From Ecdyonurus torrentis (taxonomy: Eukaryota > Arthropoda > Insecta > Ephemeroptera > Heptageniidae), in the NCBI GenBank assembly GCA_949318235.1, contig OX439129.1, forward strand, positions 744,001-808,000: a stretch of DNA of 64,000 nt, given 5' to 3'. Shown here in pieces: positions 1-14,448 of this stretch. The notes under the pieces are model-generated. The model was given only the letters and a program-made list of their open reading frames with translations, ran no database searches and was not told the DNA's origin. Position 1 is the first letter of the stretch; each line of letters opens with the position of its first letter. Both the position numbers and the translations under genes were made by a program.

Positions 1-3000
1 ACTGTGAATACGAATTTTGAAGATATCTCCGAAACTAATAAAGCTAAAGGCTTGCGGTTTGAACTAAAATGTAGTACTAACAGACTTGCAAAGAAAAAGG
101 TTATTACACCTTAATCGCTGCAATGCAAACTTTCGCAGTTCTAGAAAATCTCAGTGCTTTCTGATCGTACTTTTTAGACTGTGGATACGAATTTTGATGA
201 TATCTCCGAAACTAATAAAGCTACAGGCTTGCGGTTTGAACTAAAATTTAGGACTAACAGACTTTTAAAGAAAACGTTATTACACCATAATCGCTCCAAT
301 GCAAACTTTTGCAGTTATAGAAAATCTCAGTGCTTTCTGATTGTACTTTTCAGACTGTAGATACGAATTTTGATGATATCTCCGAAACTAATAAAGCTAC
401 AGGCTTGCGATTTGAACTAAAATGTAGGACTAAGAGACATGCAAAGAAAAGGTTATTACAACTTAATCGCTTCATTGCAAACTTTCGCAGTTATAGAGAA
501 TCTCAGTGCTTTCTCGTCGTACTTTTCAGACCGTGAATACGATTGTTGATGATATCTCCGAAACTAATAAAGCTACAGGCTTGCGGTTTGAACTAAAATG
601 TAGGACTAACAGACTTGCAAAGAAAAGGTTATTACACCTTAATCGCTCCAATGCAAACTTTCGCGGTTATAGAGAATCTCAGTGCTTTATCATCGTACTT
701 TTCAGACTGTGAATACGATTTTTGATGATATCTCCGAAACTAATAAAGCTACAGACTTGCGATTTGAACTAAAATGTAGGACTGCCAGACTTCCAAAGAA
801 AAGGGTTTTTACACCTTAATCGCTCCAAAGCAAACTTTCGCGGTTATAGAGAATCTCAGTGCTTTCTCATCGTACTTTTCAGACTGTGAATACGATTTTT
901 GATGATTTCTCTGAAACTAAAAAAGCTACAGGTTTGCGGTTTGAAATAAAATGTAGGACTAACAGACTTGCAAAGAAAAGGTCATTACACCTTAATCGCT
1001 CCAATGCAAACATTTGCAGTTATAGAGAATCTCAGTGCTTTCTCAACGTAATTTTCAGACTAAGAATACGATTTTTGATGATATCTTTGAAACTAATAAA
1101 GCTACAGGCATGCGGTTTGAACTGAAATGTAAAACTAACAGACTTGCAATGAAAAGATTATTACACCTTAATCGCTCCAAAGCAAACTTTCGCAGTTACA
1201 GAAAACCTCAGTGCTTTCTCGTCGTACTTTTCAGACTGTGAATACGAATTTTGATGATATCTCCGAAACTAATAAAGCTACAGGCTTGCGGTTTGAACTA
1301 AAATGTAGGACTAACAGACTTGCAGAGAAAAGGTTATGACACCTTAATCGCTTTAATGCAAACTTTCGCAGTTATAGAGAATCTCAGTGCTTTCTCAACG
1401 TAGTTTTCAGACTAAGAATACGATTTTTGATGATATCTTTGAAACTAATAAAGCTACAGGCATGCGGTTTAAACTGAAATGTAGGACTAACAGACTTGCA
1501 AAGAAAAAGTTATTACACTTTAATCGCTCCAATGCAAACTTTCGCAGTTAAAGAAAACCTCAGTGCTTTATCATCGTACTTTTCAGACTGTGAATACGAT
1601 TTTTGATGATATCCCCGAAACTAATAAAGCTACAGACTTGCGATTTAAACTAAAATGTAGGACTGCCAGACTTCCAAAGAAAAGGTTATTACACCTTAAT
1701 CGCACCAATGCAAACTTTCGCGGTTATAGAGAATCTCAGTGCTTTCTCATCGTAATTTTCAGACTGTGAATACGATTTTTGATTTTATCTCCGAAACTAA
1801 TTTAGCTACAGGCTTGCGGGTTGAACTAAAATGTAGGACTAACAGACTTGCAAAGAAAAGGTTATTTTACCTTAATCGCTCCAATGCCAACTTTCGCCGT
1901 AATAGAGAATCTCAGAGCTTTCTCTACGTACTTTTCAGACCGTGAATACGATTGTTGATGATATCTCCAAAACTAATAAAGCTACAGGCTTGCGGTTTGA
2001 ACTAAAATGTAGGACTAACAGACTTGCAAAGAAAAAGGTTATTAAACCTTAATCGCTGCAATGCAAACTTTCGCAGTTCTAGAAAATCTCAGTGCTTTCT
2101 GATCGTACTTTTTAGACTGTGGATTCGAATTTTGATGATATCTCCGAAACTAATAAAGCTACAGGCTTGTGGTTTTAACTATAATGCAGGACTAACAGAC
2201 TTGCAAAGAAAAGGTTATTACACCTTAATCGCACCAATGCAAACTTTCGCGGTTATAGAGAATCTCAGTGCTTTCTCATCGTACTTTTCAGACTGTGAAT
2301 ACGATTTTTGATGATATCTCCGAAACTAATAAATCTACAGGCTTGCGGTTTGAACTAAAATGTAGGACTAGCAGACTTGCAGAGAAAAGGTTATGACACC
2401 TTAATCGCTTTAATGCAAACTTTCGCAGTTATAGAGAATCTCAGTGCTTTCTCAACGTAGTTTTCAGACTAAGAATACGATTTTTGATGATATCTTTGAA
2501 ACTAATAAAGCTACAGGCATGCGGTTTAAACTGAAATGTAGGACTAACAGACTTGCAAAGAAAAGGTTATTACACCTTAATGACTCCAATGCAAACTTTC
2601 GCGGTTATAGAGAATCTCAGTGCTTTCTCATCGTACTTTTCAGACTGTAAATACGATTTTTGATGATATCTCCGAAACTAATAAAGCTACAGGCTTGCGG
2701 TTTGAACTAAAATGTAGGACTAACAGACTTGCAGAGAAAATGTTATGACACCTCAATCGCTTTAATGCAAACTTTCGCAGTTATAGAGAATCTCAGTGCT
2801 TTTTCAACGTAGTTTTCAGACTAAGAATACGATTTTTGATGATATCTCCAAAACTAATTTAGCTACAGGCTTGCGGGTTGAACTAAAATGTAGGACTAAC
2901 AGACTTGCAAAGAAAAGGTTATTTTACCTTAATCGCTCCAATGCCAACTTTCGCCGTAATAGAGAATCTCAGAGCTTTCTCTACGTACTTTTCAGACTGT

Positions 3001-3347
3001 GAATACGATTTTTGATAATATCTCTGAAACTAATAAAGCTACAGACTTGCGATTTGAACTTAAATTTAGGACTAACAGACTTGCAAAGAAAAGTTAATTA
3101 CACCTTAATCGCTCCAATGCAAACTTTCGCAGTTATAGAGAATCACAGTGCTTTCTCATCGTACTTTTCAGACTGTGAATACGATTTTTGATGATTTCTC
3201 TGAAACTAAAAAAGCTACAGGTTTGCGGTTTGAACTAAAATGTAAACCTAACAGACTTGCAATGAAAAGGTTATTACACCTTAATCGCTCCAATGCAAAC
3301 TTTCGCAGTTATAGAAAACCTCAGTGCTTTCTCGTCGTACTTTTCAG
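1..3347 (+). repeat. Array 1 block A, first copy (19 monomers)
   Basis: This is a run of 19 diverse 176-bp monomers. Its first half recurs at an offset of 3,347 bp. Rare variants shared by the two copies include GAAGATATCTCC at the start, ACACCATAATCGC near 290 and 3,637, GCAGTTAAAGAAAACC near 1,545 and 4,892, and ATCCCCGAAAC near 1,611 and 4,958. The second half (about 1,680-3,347) is a more irregular mix of monomer types that also appear in the 14-mer HOR further on. Confidence 0.85.
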
Positions 3348-5025
3348 ACTGTGAATACGAATTTTGAAGATATCTCCGAAACTAATAAAGCTAAAGGCTT
3401 GCGGTTTGAACTAAAATGTAGTACTAACAGACTTGCAAAGAAAAAGGTTATTACACCTTAATCGCTGCAATGCAAACTTTCGCAGTTCTAGAAAATCTCA
3501 GTGCTTTCTGATCGTACTTTTTAGACTGTGGATACGAATTTTGATGATATCTCCGAAACTAATAAAGCTACAGGCTTGCGGTTTGAACTAAAATTTAGGA
3601 CTAACAGACTTTTAAAGAAAACGTTATTACACCATAATCGCTCCAATGCAAACTTTTGCAGTTATAGAAAATCTCAGTGCTTTCTGATTGTACTTTTCAG
3701 ACTGTAGATACGAATTTTGATGATATCTCCGAAACTAATAAAGCTACAGGCTTGCGATTTGAACTAAAATGTAGGACTAAGAGACATGCAAAGAAAAGGT
3801 TATTACAACTTAATCGCTTCATTGCAAACTTTCGCAGTTATAGAGAATCTCAGTGCTTTCTCGTCGTACTTTTCAGACCGTGAATACGATTGTTGATGAT
3901 ATCTCCGAAACTAATAAAGCTACAGGCTTGCGGTTTGAACTAAAATGTAGGACTAACAGACTTGCAAAGAAAAGGTTATTACACCTTAATCGCTCCAATG
4001 CAAACTTTCGCGGTTATAGAGAATCTCAGTGCTTTATCATCGTACTTTTCAGACTGTGAATACGATTTTTGATGATATCTCCGAAACTAATAAAGCTACA
4101 GACTTGCGATTTGAACTAAAATGTAGGACTGCCAGACTTCCAAAGAAAAGGGTTTTTACACCTTAATCGCTCCAAAGCAAACTTTCGCGGTTATAGAGAA
4201 TCTCAGTGCTTTCTCATCGTACTTTTCAGACTGTGAATACGATTTTTGATGATTTCTCTGAAACTAAAAAAGCTACAGGTTTGCGGTTTGAAATAAAATG
4301 TAGGACTAACAGACTTGCAAAGAAAAGGTCATTACACCTTAATCGCTCCAATGCAAACATTTGCAGTTATAGAGAATCTCAGTGCTTTCTCAACGTAATT
4401 TTCAGACTAAGAATACGATTTTTGATGATATCTTTGAAACTAATAAAGCTACAGGCATGCGGTTTGAACTGAAATGTAAAACTAACAGACTTGCAATGAA
4501 AAGATTATTACACCTTAATCGCTCCAAAGCAAACTTTCGCAGTTACAGAAAACCTCAGTGCTTTCTCGTCGTACTTTTCAGACTGTGAATACGAATTTTG
4601 ATGATATCTCCGAAACTAATAAAGCTACAGGCTTGCGGTTTGAACTAAAATGTAGGACTAACAGACTTGCAGAGAAAAGGTTATGACACCTTAATCGCTT
4701 TAATGCAAACTTTCGCAGTTATAGAGAATCTCAGTGCTTTCTCAACGTAGTTTTCAGACTAAGAATACGATTTTTGATGATATCTTTGAAACTAATAAAG
4801 CTACAGGCATGCGGTTTAAACTGAAATGTAGGACTAACAGACTTGCAAAGAAAAAGTTATTACACTTTAATCGCTCCAATGCAAACTTTCGCAGTTAAAG
4901 AAAACCTCAGTGCTTTATCATCGTACTTTTCAGACTGTGAATACGATTTTTGATGATATCCCCGAAACTAATAAAGCTACAGACTTGCGATTTAAACTAA
5001 AATGTAGGACTGCCAGACTTCCAAA
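3348..5025 (+). repeat. Array 1 block A, second copy (about 1.68 kb, near-identical to 1-1,678)
   Basis: This segment follows 1-1,678 base for base wherever I compared it, including several private variants. The copies part company at CTTCCAAAGAAAAGG (about 1,678) versus CTTCCAAATAAAAGG (about 5,025). The duplicated length is not a whole number of monomers, which fits an exchange that broke inside a monomer. It was probably made recently, given the lack of divergence. Confidence 0.85.
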
Positions 5026-8000
5026 TAAAAGGGTTTTTACACCTTAATCGCTCCAAAGCAAACTTTCGCGGTTATAGAGAATCTCAGTGCTTTCTCATCG
5101 TACTTTTCAGACTGTGAATACGATTTTTGATGATTTCTCTGAAACTAAAAAAGCTACAGGTTTGCGGTTTGAACTAAAATGTAGGTTTAACAGACTTGCA
5201 AAGAAAAGGTCATTACACCTTAATCGCTCCAATGCAAACATTTGCAGTTATAGAGAATCTCAGTGCTTTCTCAACGTAATTTTTAGACTAAGAATACGAT
5301 TTTTGATGATATCTTTGAAACTAATAAAGCTACAGGCATGCGGTTTGAACTAAAATGTAGAACTAACAGACTTGCAGAGAAAAGGTTATTACACCTTAAT
5401 CGCTCCAATGCAAACTTTCGCAGTTATAGAAAACCTCAGTGCTTTCTCATCGTACTTTTCAGACTGTGAATACGATTTTTGATGATATCTCCGAAACTAA
5501 TAAAGCTACAGGCTTGTGGTTTGGACTTAAATGTAGCACTAACAGACTTGCAAAGAAAAGGTTATTACACCTTAATGGCTCCAATGCAAACTTTCGCAGT
5601 TATAGAGAATCTCAGTGCTTTGTCATCGTACTTTTCAGACCGTGAATACGATTGATGATGATATCTCCGAAACTAATAAAGCTACAGGCTTGCGGTTTGA
5701 ACTAAAATGTAGGACTAACAGACTTGCAAAGAAAAAAATTATTACACCTTAATCGCTGCAATGCAAACTTTCGCAGTTCTAGAAAATCTCAGTGCTTTCT
5801 GATCGTACTTTTTAGACTGTGGATACGAATTTTGATGATATCTCCGAAACTAATAAAGCTACAGGCTTGTGGTTTTAACTATAATGCAGGACTAACAGAC
5901 TTGCAAAGAAAAGGTTATTACACCTTAATCGCACCAATGCAAACTTTCGCGGTTATAGAGAATCTCAGTGCTTTCTCATCGTAATTTTCAGACTGTGAAT
6001 ACGATTTTTGATTTTATCTCCAAAACTAATTTAGCTACAGGCTTGCGGGTTGAACTAAAATGTAGGACTAACAGACTTGCAAAGAAAAGGTTATTTTACC
6101 TTAATCGCTCCAATGCCAACTTTCGCCGTAATAGAGAATCTCAGAGCTTTCTCTACGTACTTTTCAGACTGTGAATACGATTTTTGATAATATCTCCGAA
6201 ACTAATAAAGCTACAGACTTGCGATTTGAACTTAAATTTAGGACTTACAGACTTGCAAAGAAAAGTTAATTACACCTTAATCGCTCCAATGCAAACTTTC
6301 GCAGTTATAGAGAATCACAGTGCTTTCTCATCGTACTTTTCAGACTGTGAATACGATTTTTGATGATTTCTCTGAAACTAAAAAAGCTACAGGTTTGCGG
6401 TTTAAACTAATATGTAGGACTAACAGACTTGCAAAGAAAAGGTTATTACACCTTAATCGCTCCAATGCAAACATTTGCAGTTATAGAAAACCTCAGTGCT
6501 TTCTCGTCGTACTTTTCAGACTGTGAATACGAATTTTGATGATATCTCCGAAACTAATAAAGCAACAGGCTTGCGGTTTGAACTAAAATGTAGGACTAAC
6601 AGACTTGCAGAGAAAAGGTTATGACACCTTAATCGCTTTAATGCAAACTTTCGCAGTTATAGAGAATCTCAGTGCTTTCTCAACGTAGTTTCCAGACTAA
6701 GAATACGATTTTTGATGATATCTTTGAAACTAATAAAGCTACAGGCATGCGGTTTAAACTGAAATGTAGGACTAACAGACTTGCAAAGAAAAGGTTATTA
6801 CACCTTAATCGCTCCAATGCAAACTTTCGCAGTTATAGAAAACCTCAGTGCTTTCTCATCGTAGTTTTCAGACTGTGAATACGATTTTTTATGATATTTT
6901 CGAAACTAATAAAGCTACAGGCTTGCGGTTTGAACTAAAATGTAGGACTAACAGACTTGCAGAGAAAAGGTTATTACACCTTAATCGCTCCAATGCAAAC
7001 TTTCGCGGTTATAGAGAATCTCAGTGCTTTATTATCGTACTTTTCAGACTGTGAATACGATTTTTGATGATATCTCCGAAACTAATAAAGCTACAGACTT
7101 GCGATTTGAACTAAAATGTAGGACTGCAAGACTTCCAAAGAAAAGGTTTTTTACACCTTAACCGCTACAATGCAAACTTTCGCAGTTATAGAGAATCTCA
7201 GTGCTTTCTCATCGTACTTTTTAGATTGCGAATAAGATTTTTGATGATATCATCGAATCTTATAAAGCTACAGGCTTGCGGTTTGAACTAAAATGTAGGA
7301 CTAAGAGACTTGCAAAGAAAAGGTTATTACACCTTAATCGCTTTAATGCAAACTTTCGCAGTTATAGAGAATCTCAGTGCTTTCTCATAGTACTTTTTAG
7401 ACTGCGAATAAGATTTTTGATGATATCTTTGAAACTAATAAAGCTACAGGCATGCGGTTTGAACTGAAATGTAGGACTAACAGACTTGCAAAGAAAAGGT
7501 AATAACACCTTATTCGCTCCAATGCAAACTTTTGCAGTTATAGAAAACCTCAGTGCTTTCTCGTCGTACTTTTCAAACCGTGAATACGATTGTTGATGAT
7601 ATCTCCGAAACTAATAAAGCTACAGGCTTGCGGGTTGAACTAAGATGTAGGACTAACAGACTTGCAAAGAAAAAGGTTATTACACCTTAATCGCTCCAAT
7701 GCAAACTTTCGCAGTTCTAGAAAATCTCAGTGCTTTCTCATCGTACTTTTCAGAACGTGAATACGATTGTTGATGATATCTCCGAAACTAATAAAGCTAC
7801 AGGCTTGCGGTTTGAACTAAAATGTAGGACTAACAGACTTGCAAAGAAAAAGGTTATTACACCTTAATCGCTGCAATGCAAACTTTCGCAGTTCTAGAAA
7901 ATCTCAGTGCTTTCTGATCGTACTTTTTAGACTGTGGATACGAATTTTGATGATATCTCCGAAACTAATAAAGCTACAGGCTTGTGGTTTTAACTATAAT

Positions 8001-8109
8001 GCAGGACTAACAGATTTGCAAAGAAAAGGTTATTACACCTTAATCGCACCAATGCAAACTTTCGCGGTTATAGAGAATCTCAGTGCTTTCTCATCGTACT
8101 TTTTAGACT
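5026..8109 (+). repeat. Array 1, irregular monomers
   Basis: About 17-18 monomers lie here without a clear local HOR period. The stretch from about 6,970 to 8,098 recurs almost unchanged at 23,873-25,001. Other monomers resemble types in 1,680-3,347; for example the GATTTTATCTCC monomer near 1,770 recurs near 6,000. Non-coding satellite; no insertion seen. Confidence 0.8.
6970..8098 (+). repeat. Long-range duplicated segment, copy 1
   Basis: About 1.13 kb of monomers with unusual variants such as TTAACCGCTACAATGC, GATATCATCGAATCTTATAAAGC, CTCATAGTACTTTTTAG and ACTAAGATGTAGG. The same series appears at 23,873-25,001, an offset of 16,903 bp (about 96 monomers). Only a handful of differences were noticed, for example AGATTGCG versus AGACTGCG, TTTAATGC versus TTTAAAGC, and CAGAACGTG versus CAGACCGTG. 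Confidence 0.85.
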
Positions 8110-10575
8110 GTGAGTCCGATTTTTGATGATATCTCCGAAACTAATAAAGCTACAGGCTTGCGGTTTGAACTAAAATGTAGTACTAATAGACTTGCAAAAA
8201 AAGGTTTTTACACCTTAATCGCTCCAATGCAAACTTTCACAGTTATAGAGAATCTCAGTGCTTTCTCATCGTACTTTTCAGACTGTGAATACGATTGTTG
8301 ATTATATCTCCGAAACTAATAAAGCTACAGGCTTGCGGTTTGAACTTAAATGTAGTACTAACAGACTTGCAAAGAAAAGGTCATTACACCTAAATCGCTC
8401 AAATGCAAACTTTTGCAGTTATAGAGAATATCAGTGCTTTCTCTTCGTACTTTTCAGACTGTATATACGAATTCTGATCATATCTACGAAATTAATAAAG
8501 CTACAGACTTGCGGTTTACACTAAAATGTAGGACTTACAGGCTTGCAAAGAAAAGGTTATTACACCTTAATCGCTCCAATGCAAACTTTCGCGGTTATAG
8601 AGAATCTCAGTGCTTTCTCATCGTACTTTTCAGACTGTGAATACGATTTTTGATGATATCTCCGAAACTAATAAAGCTACAGGCTTGCGGTTTGAACTAA
8701 AATGTAGGACTAACAGACTTGCAGAGAAAAGGTTATGACACCTTAATCGCTTTAATGCAAACTTTCGCAGTTATAGAGAATCTCAGTGCTTTCTCAACGT
8801 AGTTTTCAGACTAAGAATACGATTTTTGATGATATCTTTGAAACTAATAAAGCTACAGGCATGCGGTTAAAACTGAAATGTAGGACTAACAGACTTGCAA
8901 AGAAAAGGTTATTACACCTTAATGGCTCCAATGCAAACTTTCGCGGTTATAGAGAATCTCAGTGCTTTCTCATCGTACTTTTCAGACTGTAAATACGATT
9001 TTTGATGATATCTCCGAAACTAATAAAGCTACAGGCTTGCGGTTTGAACTAAAATGTAGGACTAACAGACTTGCAGAGAAAATGTTATGACACCTCAATC
9101 GCTTTAATGCAAACTTTCGCAGTTATAGAGAATCTCAGTGCTTTTTCAACGTAGTTTTCAGACTAAGAATACGATTTTTGATGATATCTCCAAAACTAAT
9201 TTAGCTACAGGCTTGCGGGTTGAACTAAAATGTAGGACTAACAGACTTGCAAAGAAAAGGTTATTTTACCTTAATCGCTCCAATGCCAACTTTCGCCGTA
9301 ATAGAGAATCTCAGAGCTTTCTCTACGTACTTTTCAGACTGTGAATACGATTTTTGATAATATCTCTGAAACTAATAAAGCTACAGACTTGCGATTTGAA
9401 CTTAAATTTAGGACTTACAGACTTGCAAAGAAAAGTTAATTACACCTTAATCGCTCCAATGCAAACTTTCGCAGTTATAGAGAATCACAGTGCTTTCTCA
9501 TCGTACTTTTCAGACTGTGAATACGATTTTTGATGATTTCTCTGAAACTAAAAAAGCTACAGGTTTGCGGTTTGAACTAAAATGTAAAACTGACAGACTT
9601 GCAATGAAAAGGTTATTACACCTTAATCGCTCCAATGCAAACTTTCGCAGTTATAGAAAACCTCAGTGCTTTCTCGTCGTACTTTTCAGACTGTGAATAC
9701 GAATTTTGATGATATCTCCGAAACTAATAAAGCTAAAGGCTTGCGGTTTGAACTAAAATGTAGTACTAACAGACTTGCAAAGAAAAAGGTTATTACACCT
9801 TAATCGCTGCAATGCAAACTTTCGCAGTTCTAGAAAATCTCAGTGCTTTCTGATCGTACTTTTTAGACTGTGGATACGAATTTTGATGATATCTCCGAAA
9901 CTAATAAAGCTACAGGCTTGCGGTTTGAACTAAAATTTAGGACTAACAGACTTTTAAAGAAAACGTTATTACACCTTAATCGCTCCAATGCAAACTTTTG
10001 CAGTTATAGAAAATCTCAGTGCTTTCTGATTGTACTTTTCAGACTGTAGATACGAATTTTGATGATATCTCCGAAACTAATAAAGCTACAGGCTTGCGAT
10101 TTGAACTAAAATGTAGGACTAAGAGACATGCAAAGAAAAGGTTATTACAACTTAATCGCTTCATTGCAAACTTTCGCAGTTCTAGAAAATCTCAGTGCTT
10201 TCTCATCGTACTTTTCAGACCGTGAATACGATTGTTGATGATATCTCCGAAACTAATAAAGCTACAGGCTTGCGGTTTGAACTAAAATGTAGGACTAACA
10301 GACTTGCAAAGAAAAAGGTTATTACACCTTAATCGCTGCAATGCAAACTTTCGCAGTTCTAGAAAATCTCAGTGCTTTCTGATCGTACTTTTTAGGCTGT
10401 GGATACGAATTTTGATGATATCTCCGAAACTAATAAAGCTACAGGCTTGTGGTTTTAACTATAATGCAGGACTAACAGACTTGCAAAGAAAAGGTTATTA
10501 CACCTTAATCGCACCAATGCAAACTTTCGCGGTTATAGAGAATCTCAGTGCTTTCTCAACGTAGTTTTCAGACTA
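8110..10575 (+). repeat. 14-mer HOR, copy 1 (complete, 2,466 bp)
   Basis: Fourteen monomers m1-m14 occur in order. Diagnostic variants are: m1 GTGAGTCCG; m2 GATTATATC; m3 TATATACGA and GATCATATCTACG; m4 GCAGAGAAAAGGTTATGAC; m5 ACTAAGAATAC and GCATGCGG; m6 GCAGAGAAAATG; m7 CTAATTTAGC and CGCCGTAATAG; m8 GATAATATC; m9 GATGATTTCTCTG and GCAATGAAAAGG; m10 GCTAAAGGC; m11 CTTTTAAAGAAAACG; m12 AAGAGACATGC; m13 CCGTGAATACGATTGTTG; m14 CTTGTGGTTTTAAC. It is followed not by m1 but by m5 of the next copy. Confidence 0.9.
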
Positions 10576-12336
10576 AGAATACGATTTTTGATGATATCTT
10601 TGAAACTAATAAAGCTACAGGCATGCGGTTAAAACTGAAATGTAGGACTAACAGACTTGCAAAGAAAAGGTTATTACACCTTAATGGCTCCAATGCAAAC
10701 TTTCGCGGTTATAGAGAATCTCAGTGCTTTCTCATCGTACTTTTCAGACTGTAAATACGATTTTTGATGATATCTCCGAAACTAATAAAGCTACAGGCTT
10801 GCGGTTTGAACTAAAATGTAGGACTAACAGACTTGCAGAGAAAATGTTATGACACCTCAATCGCTTTAATGCAAACTTTCGCAGTTATAGAGAATCTCAG
10901 TGCTTTTTCAACGTAGTTTTCAGACTAAGAATACGATTTTTGATGATATCTCCAAAACTAATTTAGCTACAGGCTTGCGGGTTGAACTAAAATGTAGGAC
11001 TAACAGACTTGCAAAGAAAAGGTTATTTTACCTTAATCGCTCCAATGCCAACTTTCGCCGTAATAGAGAATCTCAGAGCTTTCTCTACGTACTTTTCAGA
11101 CTGTGAATACGATTTTTGATAATATCTCTGAAACTAATAAAGCTACAGACTTGCGATTTGAACTTAAATTTAGGACTTACAGACTTGCAAAGAAAAGTTA
11201 ATTACACCTTAATCGCTCCAATGCAAACTTTCGCAGTTATAGAGAATCACAGTGCTTTCTCATCGTACTTTTCAGACTGTGAATACGATTTTTGATGATT
11301 TCTCTGAAACTAAAAAAGCTACAGGTTTGCGGTTTGAACTAAAATGTAAAACTGACAGACTTGCAATGAAAAGGTTATTACACCTTAATCGCTCCAATGC
11401 AAACTTTCGCAGTTATAGAAAACCTCAGTGCTTTCTCGTCGTACTTTTCAGACTGTGAATACGAATTTTGATGATATCTCCGAAACTAATAAAGCTAAAG
11501 GCTTGCGGTTTGAACTAAAATGTAGTACTAACAGACTTGCAAAGAAAAAGGTTATTACACCTTAATCGCTGCAATGCAAACTTTCGCAGTTCTAGAAAAT
11601 CTCAGTGCTTTCTGATCGTACTTTTTAGACTGTGGATACGAATTTTGATGATATCTCCGAAACTAATAAAGCTACAGGCTTGCGGTTTGAACTAAAATTT
11701 AGGACTAACAGACTTTTAAAGAAAACGTTATTACACCTTAATCGCTCCAATGCAAACTTTTGCAGTTATAGAAAATCTCAGTGCTTTCTGATTGTACTTT
11801 TCAGACTGTAGATACGAATTTTGATGATATCTCCGAAACTAATAAAGCTACAGGCTTGCGATTTGAACTAAAATGTAGGACTAAGAGACATGCAAAGAAA
11901 AGGTTATTACAACTTAATCGCTTCATTGCAAACTTTCGCAGTTCTAGAATATCTCAGTGCTTTCTCATCGTACTTTTCAGACCGTGAATACGATTGTTGA
12001 TGATATCTCCGAAACTAATAAAGCTACAGGCTTGCGGTTTGAACTAAAATGTAGGACTAACAGACTTGCAAAGAAAAAGGTTATTACACCTTAATCGCTG
12101 CAATGCAAACTTTCGCAGTTCTAGAAAATCTCAGTGCTTTCTGATCGTACTTTTTAGGCTGTGGATACGAATTTTGATGATATCTCCGAAACTAATAAAG
12201 CTACAGGCTTGTGGTTTTAACTATAATGCAGGACTAACAGACTTGCAAAGAAAAGGTTATTACACCTTAATCGCACCAATGCAAACTTTCGCGGTTATAG
12301 AGAATCTCAGTGCTTTCTCATCGTACTTTTTAGACT
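10576..12336 (+). repeat. 14-mer HOR, copy 2 (10 monomers, m5-m14)
   Basis: This copy starts directly at m5 after m14 of copy 1, so m1-m4 are missing (1,761 bp instead of 2,465). It is otherwise nearly identical to copy 1, sharing even the variant GCGGTTAAAACTG in m5 (near 8,865 and 10,626) and TTTTTAGGCTGTGG in m14, so copies 1 and 2 look like recent relatives. Confidence 0.88.
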
Positions 12337-14448
12337 GTGAGTCCGATTTTTGATGATATCTCCGAAACTAATAAAGCTACAGGCTTGCGGTTTGAACTAA
12401 AATGTAGTACTAATAGACTTGCAAAAAAAGGTTTTTACACCTTAATCGCTCCAATGCAAACTTTCACAGTTATAGAGAATCTCAGTGCTTTCTCATCGTA
12501 CTTTTCAGACTGTGAATACGATTGTTGATTATATCTCCGAAACTAATAAAGCTACAGGCTTGCGGTTTGAACTTAAATGTAGTACTAACAGACTTGCAAA
12601 GAAAAGGTCATTACACCTAAATCGCTCAAATGCAAACTTTTGCAGTTATAGAGAATATCAGTGCTTTCTCTTCGTACTTTTCAGACTGTATATACGATTT
12701 CTGATCATATCTACGAAATTAATAAAGCTACAGACTTGCGGTTTACACTAAAATGTAGGACTTACAGGCTTGCAAAGAAAAGGTTATTACACCTTAATCG
12801 CTCCAATGCAAACTTTGGCGGTTATAGAGAATCTCAGTGCTTTCTCATCGTACTTTTCAGACTGTGAATACGATTTTTGATGATATCTCCGAAAATAATA
12901 AAGCTACAGGCTTGCGGTTTGAACTAAAATGTAGGACTAACAGACTTGCAGAGAAAAGGTTATGACACCTTAATCGCTTTAATGCAAACTTTCGCAGTTA
13001 TAGAGAATCTCAGTGCTTTCTCAACGTAGTTTTCAGACTAAGAATACGATTTTTGATGATATCTTTGAAACTAATAAAGCTACAGGCATGCGGTTTAAAC
13101 TGAAATGTAGGACTAACAGACTTGCAAAGAAAAGGTTATTACACCTTAATGACTCCAATGCAAACTTTCGCGGTTATAGAGAATCTCAGTGCTTTCTCAT
13201 CGTACTTTTCAGACTGTAAATACGATTTTTGATGATATCTCCGAAACTAATAAAGTTACAGGCTTGCGGTTTGAACTAAAATGTAGGACTAACAGACTTG
13301 CAGAGAAAATGTTATGACACCTCAATCGCTTTAATGCAAACTTTCGCAGTTATAGAGAATCTCAGTGCTTTTTCAACGTAGTTTTTAGACTAAGAATACG
13401 ATTTTTGATGATATCTCCAAAACTAATTTAGCTACAGGCTTGCGGGTTGAACTAAAATGTAGGACTAACAGACTTGCAAAGAAAAGGTTATTTTACCTTA
13501 ATCGCTTCAATGCCAACTTTCGCCGTAATAGAGAATCTCAGAGCTTTCTCTACGTACTTTTCAGACTGTGAATACGATTTTTGATAATATCTCTGAAACT
13601 AATAAAGCTACAGACTTGCGATTTGAACTTAAATTTAGGACTTACAGACTTGCAAAGAAAAGTTAATTACACCTTAATCGCTCCAATGCAAACTTTCGCA
13701 GTTATAGAGAATCACAGTGCTTTCTCATCGTACTTTTCAGACTGTGAATACGATTTTTGATGATTTCTCTGAAACTAAAAAAGCTACAGGTTTGCGGTTT
13801 GAACTAAAATGTAAAACTAACAGACTTGCAATGAAAAGGTTATTACACCTTAATCGCTCCAATGCAAACTTTCGCAGTTATAGAAAACCTCAGTGCTTTC
13901 TCGTCGTACTTTTCAGACTGTGAATACGAATTTTGATGATATCTCCGAAACTAATAAAGCTAAAGGCTTGCGGTTTGAACTAAAATGTAGTACTAACAGA
14001 CTTGCAAACAAAAAGGTTATTACACCTTAATCGCTGCAATGCAAACTTTCGCAGTTCTAGAAAATCTCAGTGCTTTCTGATCGTACTTTTTAGACTGTGG
14101 ATACGAATTTTGATGATATCTCCGAAACTAATAAAGCTACAGGCTTTCGGTTTGAACTAAAATTTAGGACTAACAGACTTTTAAAGAAAACGTTATTAAA
14201 CCTTAATCGCTCCAATGCAAACTTTTGCAGTTATAGAAAATCTCAGTGCTTTCTGATTGTACTTTTCAGACTGTAGATACGAATTTTGATGATATCTCCG
14301 AAACTAATAAAGCTACAGGCTTGCGATTTGAACTAAAATGTAGGACTAAGAGACATGCAAAGAAAAGGTTATTACAACTTAATCGCTTCATTGCAAACTT
14401 TCGCAGTTCTAGAAAATCTCAGTGCTTTCTCATCGTACTTTTTAGACT
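12337..14448 (+). repeat. 14-mer HOR, copy 3 (12 monomers, lacks m13-m14)
   Basis: m1 to m12 are in order, then the next m1 begins at 14,449, so m13 and m14 are deleted (2,112 bp). Private marks include AATGACTCC in m5, GAAAATAATAAAG in m4 and TAAAGTTACAGG in m6. Confidence 0.88.

Noticed and set aside
2160..2200. Promoter-like element TATAAT in ACTATAATGCAGG
   Set aside because: It is a monomer-type variant (m14) that recurs with the HOR, with no partner element or gene. AT-rich satellite yields such matches by chance.
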